Origin: an uncultured Oscillospiraceae bacterium
Lineage (GTDB): Bacteria; Bacillota; Clostridia; Oscillospirales; Oscillospiraceae
DNA length: 14,820 bases
Direction: 5' to 3'
NCBI GenBank assembly: GCA_902478785.1
Contig: CABSMJ010000033.1
Coordinates: 1-14,820, forward strand
Both the position numbers and the translations under genes were made by a program. The notes beneath the pieces are model-generated. The model made no database searches. It was given only the letters and a program-made list of their open reading frames with translations, and was not told the DNA's origin. Of the stretch, positions 6,884 to 13,461 are shown one piece after another. How positions within the stretch are numbered: the stretch's first letter is position 1; the number at the start of each line of letters is the position of its first letter.

Positions 6884-7360
6884 TCAGGCCTGGGGCAGCT
6901 TGCACACGTCCACCCACTCCACGAAGTTGGAGGAATACTTCTCCAGCTCGTCGCAGGTCATCTCCACAGCGCTGTTGTCGCTGCCGGCAGCGGGAAAGAC
7001 GGTGGAAAAGCGCTTGAGAGACACGTCCAGATAGGTCTTGACGTTCTCCGGCAGGGCAAAGGGGCACACGCCGCCCACATCGTGGCCGATGAGGGTGTGG
7101 GCCTCCTCGTGGGTGAGCATCTTGGCCTTGGTGTGGAACTTGGCCTTGTACTTGCTGTTGTCCACCTTGGCGTCGCCGGCAGCCACAATGAGGATGGGCT
7201 GGTCGTCGATCTTGAAGCTGAGGGTCTTGGCGATTCGGGCGCCCTCCACGCCTACGGCCAGCGCCGCCAGCTCCACAGTGGCGCTGGAGACGTCAAACTC
7301 CCGGATGCGGTCGGCGATGCCCAGGGTGGTGAAATAGGCTCTTACTTTTTCAATGGACAT
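6884..7360 (-). CDS. YbaK/EbsC-family aminoacyl-tRNA deacylase
   Basis: The 158-residue protein is a stand-alone YbaK/ProX domain. Relatives hydrolyse mischarged tRNAs in trans, for example Cys-tRNA-Pro (YbaK) or Ala-tRNA-Pro (ProXp-ala). Seen: the catalytic-lysine segment RIAKTLSFK (Lys45, matching the essential lysine of YbaK), VAAGDAKVDNSK (59-70), VGGVCPFALP (95-104) and a C-terminal GSDN (127-130). The exact substrate cannot be told from sequence. The ProRS in this window lacks an internal editing domain, so a role in proofreading tRNA-Pro is a plausible inference. The gene lies 27 bases after ymdB and 38 before the YhaO-like gene, with an AAAGGAGAG site. Confidence 0.92.
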   Translation of the reverse strand: MSIEKVRAYFTTLGIADRIREFDVSSATVELAALAVGVEGARIAKTLSFKIDDQPILIVAAGDAKVDNSKYKAKFHTKAKMLTHEEAHTLIGHDVGGVCPFALPENVKTYLDVSLKRFSTVFPAAGSDNSAVEMTCDELEKYSSNFVEWVDVCKLPQA

Positions 7361-7387
7361 GACAGGTCTCTCCTTTGTATCTCTTTT

Positions 7388-8164
7388 TTATCGAATGTCG
7401 ATCCGCTCCACGGCGGTGCACAGTCCCGTATCACTTTCCAGGGTAAAGACGGCGCCCTGGAGCTTGCAGGGCCCATCGGCCACCTGATAGCGACCCGCCA
7501 GGCCGCCTAGGAAGGTCTCCACCGACTGCTGGGGCCGGATGCCCAGCACCGACTCCACCGGTCCGGTCATGCCCAGGTCGGTGATATAGCCCGTGCCCTT
7601 GGGATAGACCCGCTCGTCGGCAGTGGGGACGTGGGTATGGGTGCCCCAGAGGGCGCTGACCCGGCCGTCCAGGTAGTAGCCCATGGCCAGCTTTTCGCTG
7701 GTGGCCTCGGCGTGGAAGTCCACCAGGGTAAACTCCGCCTCTTCTTCCTTCAGCACCCGGTCCATGGTGGTGAAGGGGTTTTCCGCATTGAAATCCAGGC
7801 CGCACCGGCCGATGAGGTTCACCACCCGGATGCGCACAGGGCCCAGGTCATAGACCGCCCAGCCCCGGCCCGGCGCCCGGCCCGTGTAGTTGGCGGGCCG
7901 GAGGATATAGCCGCACTCGTCCAGGTAGGGGGCGATGTCCCGGGCCCGGCCCCAGGTGTGGTTGCCCAGGGTGATGACGTCGGCGCCGGCGGTGAAGATA
8001 TCCTCCGCCTGGTTGGGGGTCAGCCCCACGCCGGAGGCGTTCTCCCCGTTGACCACGGTGAAGGCGATGTTTTTCAGCTTCTTCACCGACCGCAAATGGC
8101 GGCTCAGGTGCCGCACACCAGCCTCCCCCACCACGTCGCCTATGGCCAAAATGTGATATTCCAT
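7388..8164 (-). CDS. ymdB: YmdB family metallophosphoesterase (2',3'-cyclic nucleotide phosphodiesterase)
   Basis: The 258-residue product matches YmdB, which hydrolyses 2',3'-cAMP and in Bacillus affects biofilm and motility decisions and acts with RNase Y. Seen: the metal-site residues Asp10 (AIGDVVG), Glu41 and Asn42 (NGENASG), Asn68 (GNHTW), His151 (DFHAE), and His176 and His178 (GTHTH), followed by TGYITDLGMTGP. An upstream in-frame extension to 8242 was rejected. The start at 8164 has GGAGAG five bases away and begins with the family's usual MxxLxIGD-like N-terminus. The stop of the membrane-protein gene is one base upstream (TGAGATG), suggesting translational coupling. Confidence 0.95.
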   Translation of the reverse strand: MEYHILAIGDVVGEAGVRHLSRHLRSVKKLKNIAFTVVNGENASGVGLTPNQAEDIFTAGADVITLGNHTWGRARDIAPYLDECGYILRPANYTGRAPGRGWAVYDLGPVRIRVVNLIGRCGLDFNAENPFTTMDRVLKEEEAEFTLVDFHAEATSEKLAMGYYLDGRVSALWGTHTHVPTADERVYPKGTGYITDLGMTGPVESVLGIRPQQSVETFLGGLAGRYQVADGPCKLQGAVFTLESDTGLCTAVERIDIR

Positions 8165-8165
8165 C

Positions 8166-8657
8166 TCAACTCTCCGTTTCTTCCCGCTCTCCGGCGGGCC
8201 GCTTTCTCCCGGCAAAAAGGAGGAGGACAAAGGGCGTGGCAATGGCCAGACACCCGGCCAGGATGCCCAGTCCCCCCACGGTCCACAGCAGCGTCCACAG
8301 GTCGCTATACGGCCGGCAGGGCATGAACAGCACGGACATCAGGGAAAAGGAGTACCAGCTCTTGTGGGAAAACAGCTGCTGGATCAGGGCAATGACCAGG
8401 TAATAGGCCGCCATGAGGGCGGCGGAGACGGCAGCCTGGGGCCTTGTCAGGTCCCTCATCCCCTTCCAGCCGGCGATCCCCAGAGCCACCGCCGACAGCA
8501 CCATGGGGACCGCGCCGAAAATAAGCGTACTGTGCTCAAAAAACCAATAGACGTTCTCCGTGGTGAGAATCAGGTGGAGAAAGATCCACTCCACCGCCGA
8601 CAAAGCGGCGCCCATCCCCCAGGAGAGGACGAACACCCGCACCAGCGGTCTCTTCAC
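8166..8657 (-). CDS. Four-helix hypothetical membrane protein
   Basis: I do not recognise this 163-residue protein. It has about four hydrophobic segments (roughly 8-31, 43-64, 75-96 and 124-149) and a charged, probably cytoplasmic tail, RKRPAGEREETES. There is no signal-peptidase site or catalytic motif that I can name. The start is GTG, supported by GGGAGGG six bases upstream and a promoter 36 bases upstream; the next in-frame ATG (residue 15) lies inside the first helix. It leads the operon and its stop is one base from the ymdB start, so membrane protein and YmdB are probably made together. Confidence 0.75.
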   Translation of the reverse strand: MKRPLVRVFVLSWGMGAALSAVEWIFLHLILTTENVYWFFEHSTLIFGAVPMVLSAVALGIAGWKGMRDLTRPQAAVSAALMAAYYLVIALIQQLFSHKSWYSFSLMSVLFMPCRPYSDLWTLLWTVGGLGILAGCLAIATPFVLLLFAGRKRPAGEREETES

Positions 8658-8692
8658 CCCAGTCCCTCCCTATTTTACAAGTCGTATCCATC

Positions 8693-8721
8693 ATTATACC
8701 CACTGCCCCAGGGAAATGCAA
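8693..8721 (-). promoter_or_regulatory. Promoter of the membrane protein-ymdB operon
   Basis: A perfect TATAAT (8698-8693) is preceded 17 bases upstream by TTGCAT (8721-8716), a weak -35. It lies directly before the GTG-started membrane protein gene. The -35 touches the base of the hairpin at 8721-8750. Confidence 0.65.
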
Positions 8722-8750
8722 GAGGAGCAGGGCGACGGCCCCGCTCCTCT
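8721..8750. terminator. Hairpin terminator between the small ORF and the ymdB operon
   Basis: AGAGGAGC (8721-8728) pairs with GCTCCTCT (8743-8750), with one internal mismatch, and then GGGC (8730-8733) with GCCC (8738-8741). The better T-rich tract (TCTTTTT) follows on the plus strand; on the minus strand, where the small gene 8803-9000 ends, the tail TTGCATTT is weaker. It probably ends the small-gene transcript, possibly inefficiently. Confidence 0.55.
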
Positions 8751-8802
8751 TCTTTTTCCCCAGAGGTGCTCTGTTTTCCGGATGGATTTGTGTCCGGCCC
8801 TC

Positions 8803-9000
8803 TCAGGCGGAGACCAGCTCCTCGTCCGTCGCCTCCGGCCCCTGCCGGTCCCCCGCCGCCAGATACAGCTCCTCCGCCTCCCGGAGGGCCCTGTGCATCC
8901 GGCGCACCGCCGGACGGGTCTGCCGGGTCTGGGGCAGCAGTTCCTCCGCCTCCAGCAGCCCCCGGACCACCGCCAGGTACATTTCCTCTGTCACTTGCAT
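8803..9000 (-). CDS. Small acidic protein of unknown function
   Basis: I do not recognise this 65-residue protein. It is rich in Glu and Leu, likely helical, and carries EAEEL twice, at residues 17-21 and 41-45. The DNA shows a matching 12-base repeat 72 bases apart (8870-8881 and 8942-8953), consistent with internal duplication. The ATG at 9000 has a good AGGAGGG site, and a promoter lies at 9028-9057, so expression is credible despite the size. It is divergent from the XRE regulator across an AT-rich region, which suggests (but does not show) that the regulator controls it. Confidence 0.6.
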   Translation of the reverse strand: MQVTEEMYLAVVRGLLEAEELLPQTRQTRPAVRRMHRALREAEELYLAAGDRQGPEATDEELVSA

Positions 9001-9137
9001 ATAATCCCTCCTATAAGGATATATCTAACTATAAATCTACTTTTACTGGTATGTCAACTAAAAAATCACCTTATATATTATTTATGGAGAGATTCATCTA
9101 AGCGACAATAGTCCCATACAAATCGGGAGGTATGGGA
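9001..9137. other. AT-rich divergent intergenic region
   Basis: This 137-base region is strikingly AT-rich compared with the GC-rich genes on both sides. It holds the minus-strand promoter described at 9028-9057. On the plus strand, TATATT/TATTAT around 9074-9081 could be a -10 for the XRE gene, but I see no convincing -35. A short inverted repeat TCCT-ATA-AGGA lies over the small gene's ribosome binding site. Confidence 0.5.
9028..9057 (-). promoter_or_regulatory. Promoter of the small acidic protein gene
   Basis: TTGACA (9057-9052) and TATAGT (9033-9028) are 18 bases apart, and the ribosome binding site follows about 15 bases further on. It sits in the AT-rich divergent region shared with the XRE regulator, a natural place for an operator. 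Confidence 0.65.
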
Positions 9138-9464
9138 ATGGCCACAGATTATGCAGAAATCGGAAAGCGTATCAGAACAATCCGCAAACAGCGAGGCCTC
9201 ACGCAGGAAAAGCTGAGCGAAAGGTGCGATGTAAGCCCGCAATATGTCTCCCATATCGAACGCTCTATCTCCATTCCCAGCACAGAGATTCTGCTGCGCA
9301 TCTGTGAGGTGCTGGAGGTGACGCCGGACGCCATTTTGCTGGGTGTGATCCGGCACGAGGACGAGACCTGGCGGGGCGTGGCGGAGCGGCTGCGGACCAT
9401 GGACGAAAAGCACCTGGCCCTGGCGGACAGTCTGCTTCGCTGGGTGGCGGAGCAGGACCTATAA
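9138..9464 (+). CDS. XRE-family HTH transcriptional regulator
   Basis: The 108-residue protein has a Cro/C1-type helix-turn-helix from about residue 8 to 66, with GLTQEKLSERCDVSPQYVSHIER (20-42) as the recognition core. A short C-terminal helical part (about 75-108) may dimerise. There is no peptidase or ligand domain. The start at 9138 was chosen over the ATG at 9132 because GGGAGG (9125-9130) is seven bases from 9138 but only one from 9132. It is one of only two plus-strand genes here, divergent from the small acidic protein and convergent with rny. By family it probably represses itself and a neighbour; its target is unknown. Confidence 0.9.
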   Translation: MATDYAEIGKRIRTIRKQRGLTQEKLSERCDVSPQYVSHIERSISIPSTEILLRICEVLEVTPDAILLGVIRHEDETWRGVAERLRTMDEKHLALADSLLRWVAEQDL

Positions 9465-9476
9465 AGACGATAAAAA

Positions 9477-9501
9477 AGCGGAGCGCCTTTGGCGCTCCGC
9501 T
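9477..9501. terminator. Bidirectional terminator between the XRE gene and rny
   Basis: A perfect 11-pair stem (AGCGGAGCGCC 9477-9487 with its complement 9491-9501) has a three-base loop. On the minus strand it is followed by a run of six T and ends rny; on the plus strand it is followed by CTTGTTTT and ends the XRE gene. Confidence 0.93.
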
Positions 9502-9516
9502 CTTGTTTTCCCGTTT

Positions 9517-11067
9517 TTATTTGGCGTACTCCACCACTTTGGTCTCCCGCAGAACGTGGACCTTGATCTGGCCGGGGTACTCCATTTCGCTTTCGATCTT
9601 CCGGGCCAGATCCCGGGCCAGAATGACCATCTGGTCCTCGCTGACCTGCTCCGGCTTGACCATGACGCGGACTTCCCGGCCTGCCTGGATGGCATAGGCC
9701 TTCTCCACGCCGGGATAGGAGCCGGTGATGGTCTCCAGCTGCTCCAAACGCTTGATGTAGTTCTCCAGATTCTCGCGCCGGGCACCGGGCCGCGCGGCGG
9801 AAATGGCGTCCGCCGCCTGGACCAGGCAGGCCACGACAGTCTTGGGCTCCACATCGTTGTGGTGGGCCTGGATGGCGTGGATGATGTCCTCCTTCTCCTT
9901 GTACTTCCGGGCGAAATCCACGCCCAGCTGTACATGGGTACCCTCCATCTCGTGGTCCACGGACTTACCCAGATCGTGGAGCAGGCCCGCCCGCTTGGCG
10001 GCCTGGACGTCGGCCCCCAGCTCCGCGGCCATCAGGCCTGCCAGCTGGCTGACCTCGATAGAGTGCTGCAATACGTTTTGTCCATAGCTGGTCCGATAAT
10101 GCAGACGGCCCAGCATCTTCACCAGCTCCGGGTGCAGTCCCCGAACGCCGGTCTCAAAGGTGGCCCGCTCACCCTCAGCCTTGATGGTGGCGTCCACTTC
10201 CCGCTTGGCCTTCTCCACCATCTCCTCGATGTGGGTGGGATGGATACGGCCGTCAGCAATGAGCTTTTCCAGAGCCAGACGGGCGATCTCACGCCGCACG
10301 GGCTCGAAGCAGGAGACGGTGATGGCCTCCGGCGTGTCGTCGATAATCAGGTCCACACCGGTCAAGGTCTCGATGGTGCGGATGTTGCGGCCCTCGCGGC
10401 CGATGATACGGCCCTTCATCTCGTCATTGGGCAGGGGAACCACACTGACGGTGATTTCGGCCACATGGTCGGCGGCGCAGCGCTGGATGGCAGTGGCCAC
10501 GATCTCCCGGGCCTTCTGATCCGCCTCTTCCTTGGCGTGGGTCTCGATCTCCTTGATCTTCATGGCGGCCTCGTGAGTGACCTCGGTCTCCACCTGATCC
10601 AGCAGATACTTCTTGGCCTCCTCGGCAGTGAAACCGCTGATGCGCTCCAGCATCTCGGTCTGCTTGCTCTTGATGGCCTGAATCTCCTCGTTTTCCTTGT
10701 CCAGAGCGGCGTGCTTGATGGCAAGCTGCTCCTCCTTCTTCTCAATGGCGTCGGTCTTGCGGTCCAGGTTTTCTTCCTTTTGCTGCAGCCGGTGCTCCTG
10801 ACGCTGCAGGTCGCTTCTGCGCTCCTTTACTTCCTTCTCATACTCGCTGCGGTTCTTTAAGATCTCTTCCTTTGCCTCCAACAGAGCTTCACGCTTTTTC
10901 GATTCCGCGCTCTTGATGGCTTCGTTGATGATGCGCGTTCCTTCTTCTTCCGCGCTGGAGATTTCTTTTTCGGCTACTTTCTTCCGATAGCGAATGCCGA
11001 GAGGGAAGCAAATCACAGCCGCGACCACTGCGCCCACCAGGGCGGCAATGATTGTCGGTACGTTCAT
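9517..11067 (-). CDS. rny: Ribonuclease Y
   Basis: This 516-residue protein is RNase Y (YmdA), a membrane-anchored endonuclease that starts bulk mRNA decay in Firmicutes. Domains in order: an N-terminal transmembrane helix (about 4-25), a long charged coiled coil (about 30-180), a KH domain with GRIIGREGRNIR (219-230), and an HD domain with His335, the HD pair 364-365 in LLHDLGK, and His402-His403. Length and order match the family. The start has AGGAGG at 11084-11079, 11 bases away, a long spacing. It has its own promoter and terminator. In Bacillus it is next to ymdB; here about 1.4 kb with three genes lies between them. Confidence 0.97.
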   Translation of the reverse strand: MNVPTIIAALVGAVVAAVICFPLGIRYRKKVAEKEISSAEEEGTRIINEAIKSAESKKREALLEAKEEILKNRSEYEKEVKERRSDLQRQEHRLQQKEENLDRKTDAIEKKEEQLAIKHAALDKENEEIQAIKSKQTEMLERISGFTAEEAKKYLLDQVETEVTHEAAMKIKEIETHAKEEADQKAREIVATAIQRCAADHVAEITVSVVPLPNDEMKGRIIGREGRNIRTIETLTGVDLIIDDTPEAITVSCFEPVRREIARLALEKLIADGRIHPTHIEEMVEKAKREVDATIKAEGERATFETGVRGLHPELVKMLGRLHYRTSYGQNVLQHSIEVSQLAGLMAAELGADVQAAKRAGLLHDLGKSVDHEMEGTHVQLGVDFARKYKEKEDIIHAIQAHHNDVEPKTVVACLVQAADAISAARPGARRENLENYIKRLEQLETITGSYPGVEKAYAIQAGREVRVMVKPEQVSEDQMVILARDLARKIESEMEYPGQIKVHVLRETKVVEYAK

Positions 11068-11178
11068 GATTTGTTTTTCCTCCTCTTGGTTCCGGATACA
11101 AATGAGCCCGCATCCGCGGGCCTTTTGTCAGATATAAGCGGAGGATACCCCTATATCCCCCAACAATAATCTTTTCTA

Positions 11179-11207
11179 ATTTTAATCGTTTCCCACACAA
11201 CTGTCAA
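11179..11207 (-). promoter_or_regulatory. rny promoter
   Basis: TTGACA (11207-11202) and TAAAAT (11184-11179) are 17 bases apart, giving a leader of about 105 nt. The leader contains a GC hairpin at 11106-11121 (six pairs, four-base loop) and a smaller GGATA/TATCC hairpin upstream of it. Confidence 0.75.
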
Positions 11208-11280
11208 GGCATATTCACGGTTCGACGGTCACTTTTCCAAAATTTGTTTCCCCAGGCGGAGCAATTTTCCCCATTTGGGC

Positions 11281-12021
11281 TCAGGTATCGATATAGGCCG
11301 CAGCGGCGTAACCCACCAGATCTCCATAGTGGACCACATACCAGCCCTGCCACTGGCCGTAGATTCGCACCTGGGCACCGTTGGGCATATCCGCCAGCAC
11401 GGAGCTGGTGTGGCTGGGCCGGGAGCGCAGGTTCAGCGTGCCATAGGCCACGTTCACTGTACCGTCCATGGGGTCGATGGGCCAGATGAAGGGCAGTCCA
11501 AAGTACTCCGTCAGGGACAGCACCAGGTTCTGGGCGATCTGCTGGCGATGGGTCTCCACCCAGGTGGCATCGCTGTAATTGTCGTGATACCCCAGCTCCA
11601 GCAGCACCGCCGGGAACCGGGGCTGACGCACCTCCCCCAAAGTGGTGGTGGCCTGGGTGCGGACCTGGTCGGGCAGCGGGTAGATCTCCCTGAGGTTGGA
11701 GACAAAGATCTCCGCCGCCTGCTTACCTTGGGCGCTGCCGGGATAGTAAAAGGCGATGATGCCCCGGATGGGGCTGGCCTCCCCCTGCCCGGCAGCGTTG
11801 GAGTGGAGGGCCAGATAGAAGTCATACCAGCCCTCATTGGCCTGGCGAATGGAAGATGCGGCGGTCATGTCCGGGGTGTTGCGGCGGTACTGGATGCCAT
11901 TGCTGATGAGATAGGGCTCCATGGCGTCCGCCAGCAGGTTCATATTGTACTCCTCGCTGCCGCTGCCGGTGATGTAGGGATTGCTCTCCTGAGTGGAAGG
12001 GCTGAGATAGATGATGGGCAT
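11281..12021 (-). CDS. N-acetylmuramoyl-L-alanine amidase (Amidase_3-like) with C-terminal SH3b domain
   Basis: The 246-residue protein has an amidase-like domain (about 1-175) and a C-terminal SH3b wall-binding domain (about 187-246, with LNLRSRPSHTSSVL and GWYVVHYGDLVGYAAAAYI). Such enzymes cut the MurNAc-L-Ala bond of peptidoglycan. Seen: the ALHSNAA zinc-histidine motif (His73), a Glu near 23-24 in the usual helix position, and LLELGYHDN with the likely catalytic Glu142. The N-terminal motif is LSPSTQESN, where the classical family has a DPGHG-type zinc histidine. There is no signal peptide or membrane helix, as in phage endolysins or spore/mother-cell enzymes. A GGGGGAA site precedes the ATG. 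It is divergent from the rlmI-like gene. Confidence 0.85.
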   Translation of the reverse strand: MPIIYLSPSTQESNPYITGSGSEEYNMNLLADAMEPYLISNGIQYRRNTPDMTAASSIRQANEGWYDFYLALHSNAAGQGEASPIRGIIAFYYPGSAQGKQAAEIFVSNLREIYPLPDQVRTQATTTLGEVRQPRFPAVLLELGYHDNYSDATWVETHRQQIAQNLVLSLTEYFGLPFIWPIDPMDGTVNVAYGTLNLRSRPSHTSSVLADMPNGAQVRIYGQWQGWYVVHYGDLVGYAAAAYIDT

Positions 12022-12079
12022 AGAAATTCCCCCTGTCGATGGTTTCTCATTTCTATATATGGCGCTTGAGGGGAAAATG

Positions 12080-12088
12080 TGCTATGAT
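12080..12088 (+). promoter_or_regulatory. Possible extended -10 promoter of the rlmI-like gene
   Basis: TGCTATGAT is a good extended -10 element (TGn followed by TATGAT) about 53 bases upstream of the start codon. The -35 region is poor, as is common with extended -10 promoters. The divergent amidase promoter must lie in the same 119-base gap (12022-12140), but I could not pick it out. Confidence 0.5.
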
Positions 12089-12140
12089 GGTGTCCCCCGG
12101 CAAAGGACCGGGCAAACGAGAAATGCGGAGGAACTGCGGC

Positions 12141-13370
12141 ATGAAAACAGCACGAACCTATCCCAGCGTCACGGTGACGCCCAAGGCGGAGGCCTCTTTG
12201 CACCGGGGACACCCCTGGGTCTACGGTGAGGAGATCACGGATCAGTCCGGTCCCATGGAAAACGGCGCCTTGGTGGATGTGCTCAGCCGCAAGGGAAGCT
12301 ATCTGGGCACCGGCTTTTTGTCCCAGCACTCCAAAATCCGGGTGCGGCTCCTCTCCCGCAACGCCAACGACCGCTTTGACGATGCCTTCTGGCAGCGCAA
12401 GCTTCGCTGGGCCTGGGAGTATCGCAAGACCGTGCTGCGGCCGGAGGACCTGGACTGCTGCCGCATCATCTTCGGCGAGGCAGACGGCTTCCCGGGCCTG
12501 ACGGTGGACCGGTTCCACGACCTGCTCTCGGTACAGGTGCTCTCCTACGGCATGGAGCAGATCAAGGGAAAGCTGCTGCCCATGCTGGTGGAGGTGCTGC
12601 GCGCCGACGGCCAGACCATCTCCGGCGTCTACGAGCGCAATGACGTGGAGCTGCGGGAAAAGGAGGGATTGGAGCAGTACAAGGGCTGGTTCCCCCTGCC
12701 CGGCGAGGAGCCCCCTGCCTCGGCCCTGACGGAGATCGTGGAAAACGGCGTGCGGTACGCTGTGGACGTAGAAAATGGCCAAAAGACCGGCTTTTTCCTG
12801 GACCAGAAGTACAACCGCCAGGCGGTGGCCCGGCTAGCCCAGGGGCGGACGGTGCTGGACTGCTTTACCCACACCGGCTCCTTTGCCCTCAACGCCGCCC
12901 TGGGCGGCGCCAGGCACGTGACGGCGGTGGATGTGTCGGAGACGGCGGTGGCCATGGCCCGGGAGAATGCCCGGCGCAACGGCCTGGAGGGCGTCATGGA
13001 CTTCCGGGCGGCGGACGTATTTGACCTGCTGCCGGAGCTGGCGGCCCAGCCCCAGGTCTACGACTTCATCATCCTGGACCCGCCGGCCTTCACCAAGAGC
13101 CGCCGCACCGTGTCCCACGCCATGAGCGGCTACAAGGAGATCAACTACCGGGCCATGAAGCTGCTGCCCCGGGGCGGATACCTGGCCACCTGCTCCTGCT
13201 CCCACTTTGCCACGGAGGAGCTGTTTTTGAAGATGCTACGCAGCGCCGCCCGGGACGCGGGGGTGCAGCTGCGGCAGATCGAGGCCCGGCAGCAGGCCCC
13301 CGACCACCCCATTTTGTGGGGCGTGGAGGAGACCAACTACCTGAAATTCTACCTGTTCCAGGTGGTGTGA
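12141..13370 (+). CDS. Class I SAM-dependent rRNA methyltransferase (RlmI/YwbD family)
   Basis: The 409-residue product matches RlmI-type enzymes, which methylate a 23S rRNA cytosine at carbon 5 (m5C1962 in E. coli). Domains: N-terminal PUA (about 8-75), a linking domain containing GEADGFPGLTVDR (112-124), and a Rossmann methyltransferase with FFLDQKYNR (218-226), SAM motif VLDCFTHTGSFALN (238-251), ILDPPAF (311-317) and CSCSHF (351-356), whose cysteine may be the catalytic one. The frame is open upstream of 12141, but GGAGG (12127-12131) nine bases before this ATG and the family N-terminus fix the start. Its exact rRNA target is inferred from the family. Confidence 0.93.
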   Translation: MKTARTYPSVTVTPKAEASLHRGHPWVYGEEITDQSGPMENGALVDVLSRKGSYLGTGFLSQHSKIRVRLLSRNANDRFDDAFWQRKLRWAWEYRKTVLRPEDLDCCRIIFGEADGFPGLTVDRFHDLLSVQVLSYGMEQIKGKLLPMLVEVLRADGQTISGVYERNDVELREKEGLEQYKGWFPLPGEEPPASALTEIVENGVRYAVDVENGQKTGFFLDQKYNRQAVARLAQGRTVLDCFTHTGSFALNAALGGARHVTAVDVSETAVAMARENARRNGLEGVMDFRAADVFDLLPELAAQPQVYDFIILDPPAFTKSRRTVSHAMSGYKEINYRAMKLLPRGGYLATCSCSHFATEELFLKMLRSAARDAGVQLRQIEARQQAPDHPILWGVEETNYLKFYLFQVV

Positions 13371-13461
13371 GCCAAAACGGCGAAGCGCCGCCTTTCCCCC
13401 AAAGAAAAAAGGACGCCTTTCCGCTACTCCTGATAGGGTTATCTTGAAGCGTGTTCTCGGA
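13371..13461. other. Probable mobile-element junction region
   Basis: This 91-base gap separates the chromosomal methyltransferase gene from the 3' end of a serine recombinase. Serine-recombinase elements usually carry the recombinase near one end, so an attachment site (attL or attR) is expected here or very near. I cannot define the core without the other end of the element. Confidence 0.35.
13378..13390. terminator. Small GC hairpin after the rlmI-like gene
   Basis: CGGCG (13378-13382) and CGCCG (13386-13390) form a five-pair stem with a three-base loop. It is followed by CCTTT on the plus strand and by TTTTG on the minus strand. It is a weak candidate terminator in either direction, including for the recombinase gene. 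Confidence 0.35.

Noticed and set aside
5940..7034. Plus-strand reading frame of 364 codons opposite the YhaO-like and YbaK-like genes
   Set aside because: Spans two real genes and the gap between them in antisense; no domain.
8165..8242. N-terminal extension of ymdB by 26 codons
   Set aside because: It would overlap the membrane protein gene; the start at 8164 has a GGAGAG site and gives the family N-terminus.
9556..10860. Plus-strand reading frame of 434 codons opposite rny
   Set aside because: Antisense shadow of the RNase Y gene with repetitive Leu/Gly/Asp composition.
11106..11121. Intrinsic terminator upstream of rny
   Set aside because: The stem is GC-rich, but on the minus strand it is followed by TCATTTG with no T-run; better regarded as a leader hairpin.
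12039..12140. N-terminal extension of the rlmI-like gene by 34 codons
   Set aside because: It would cover the likely promoter; the ATG at 12141 has a GGAGG nine bases upstream and starts at the PUA domain.
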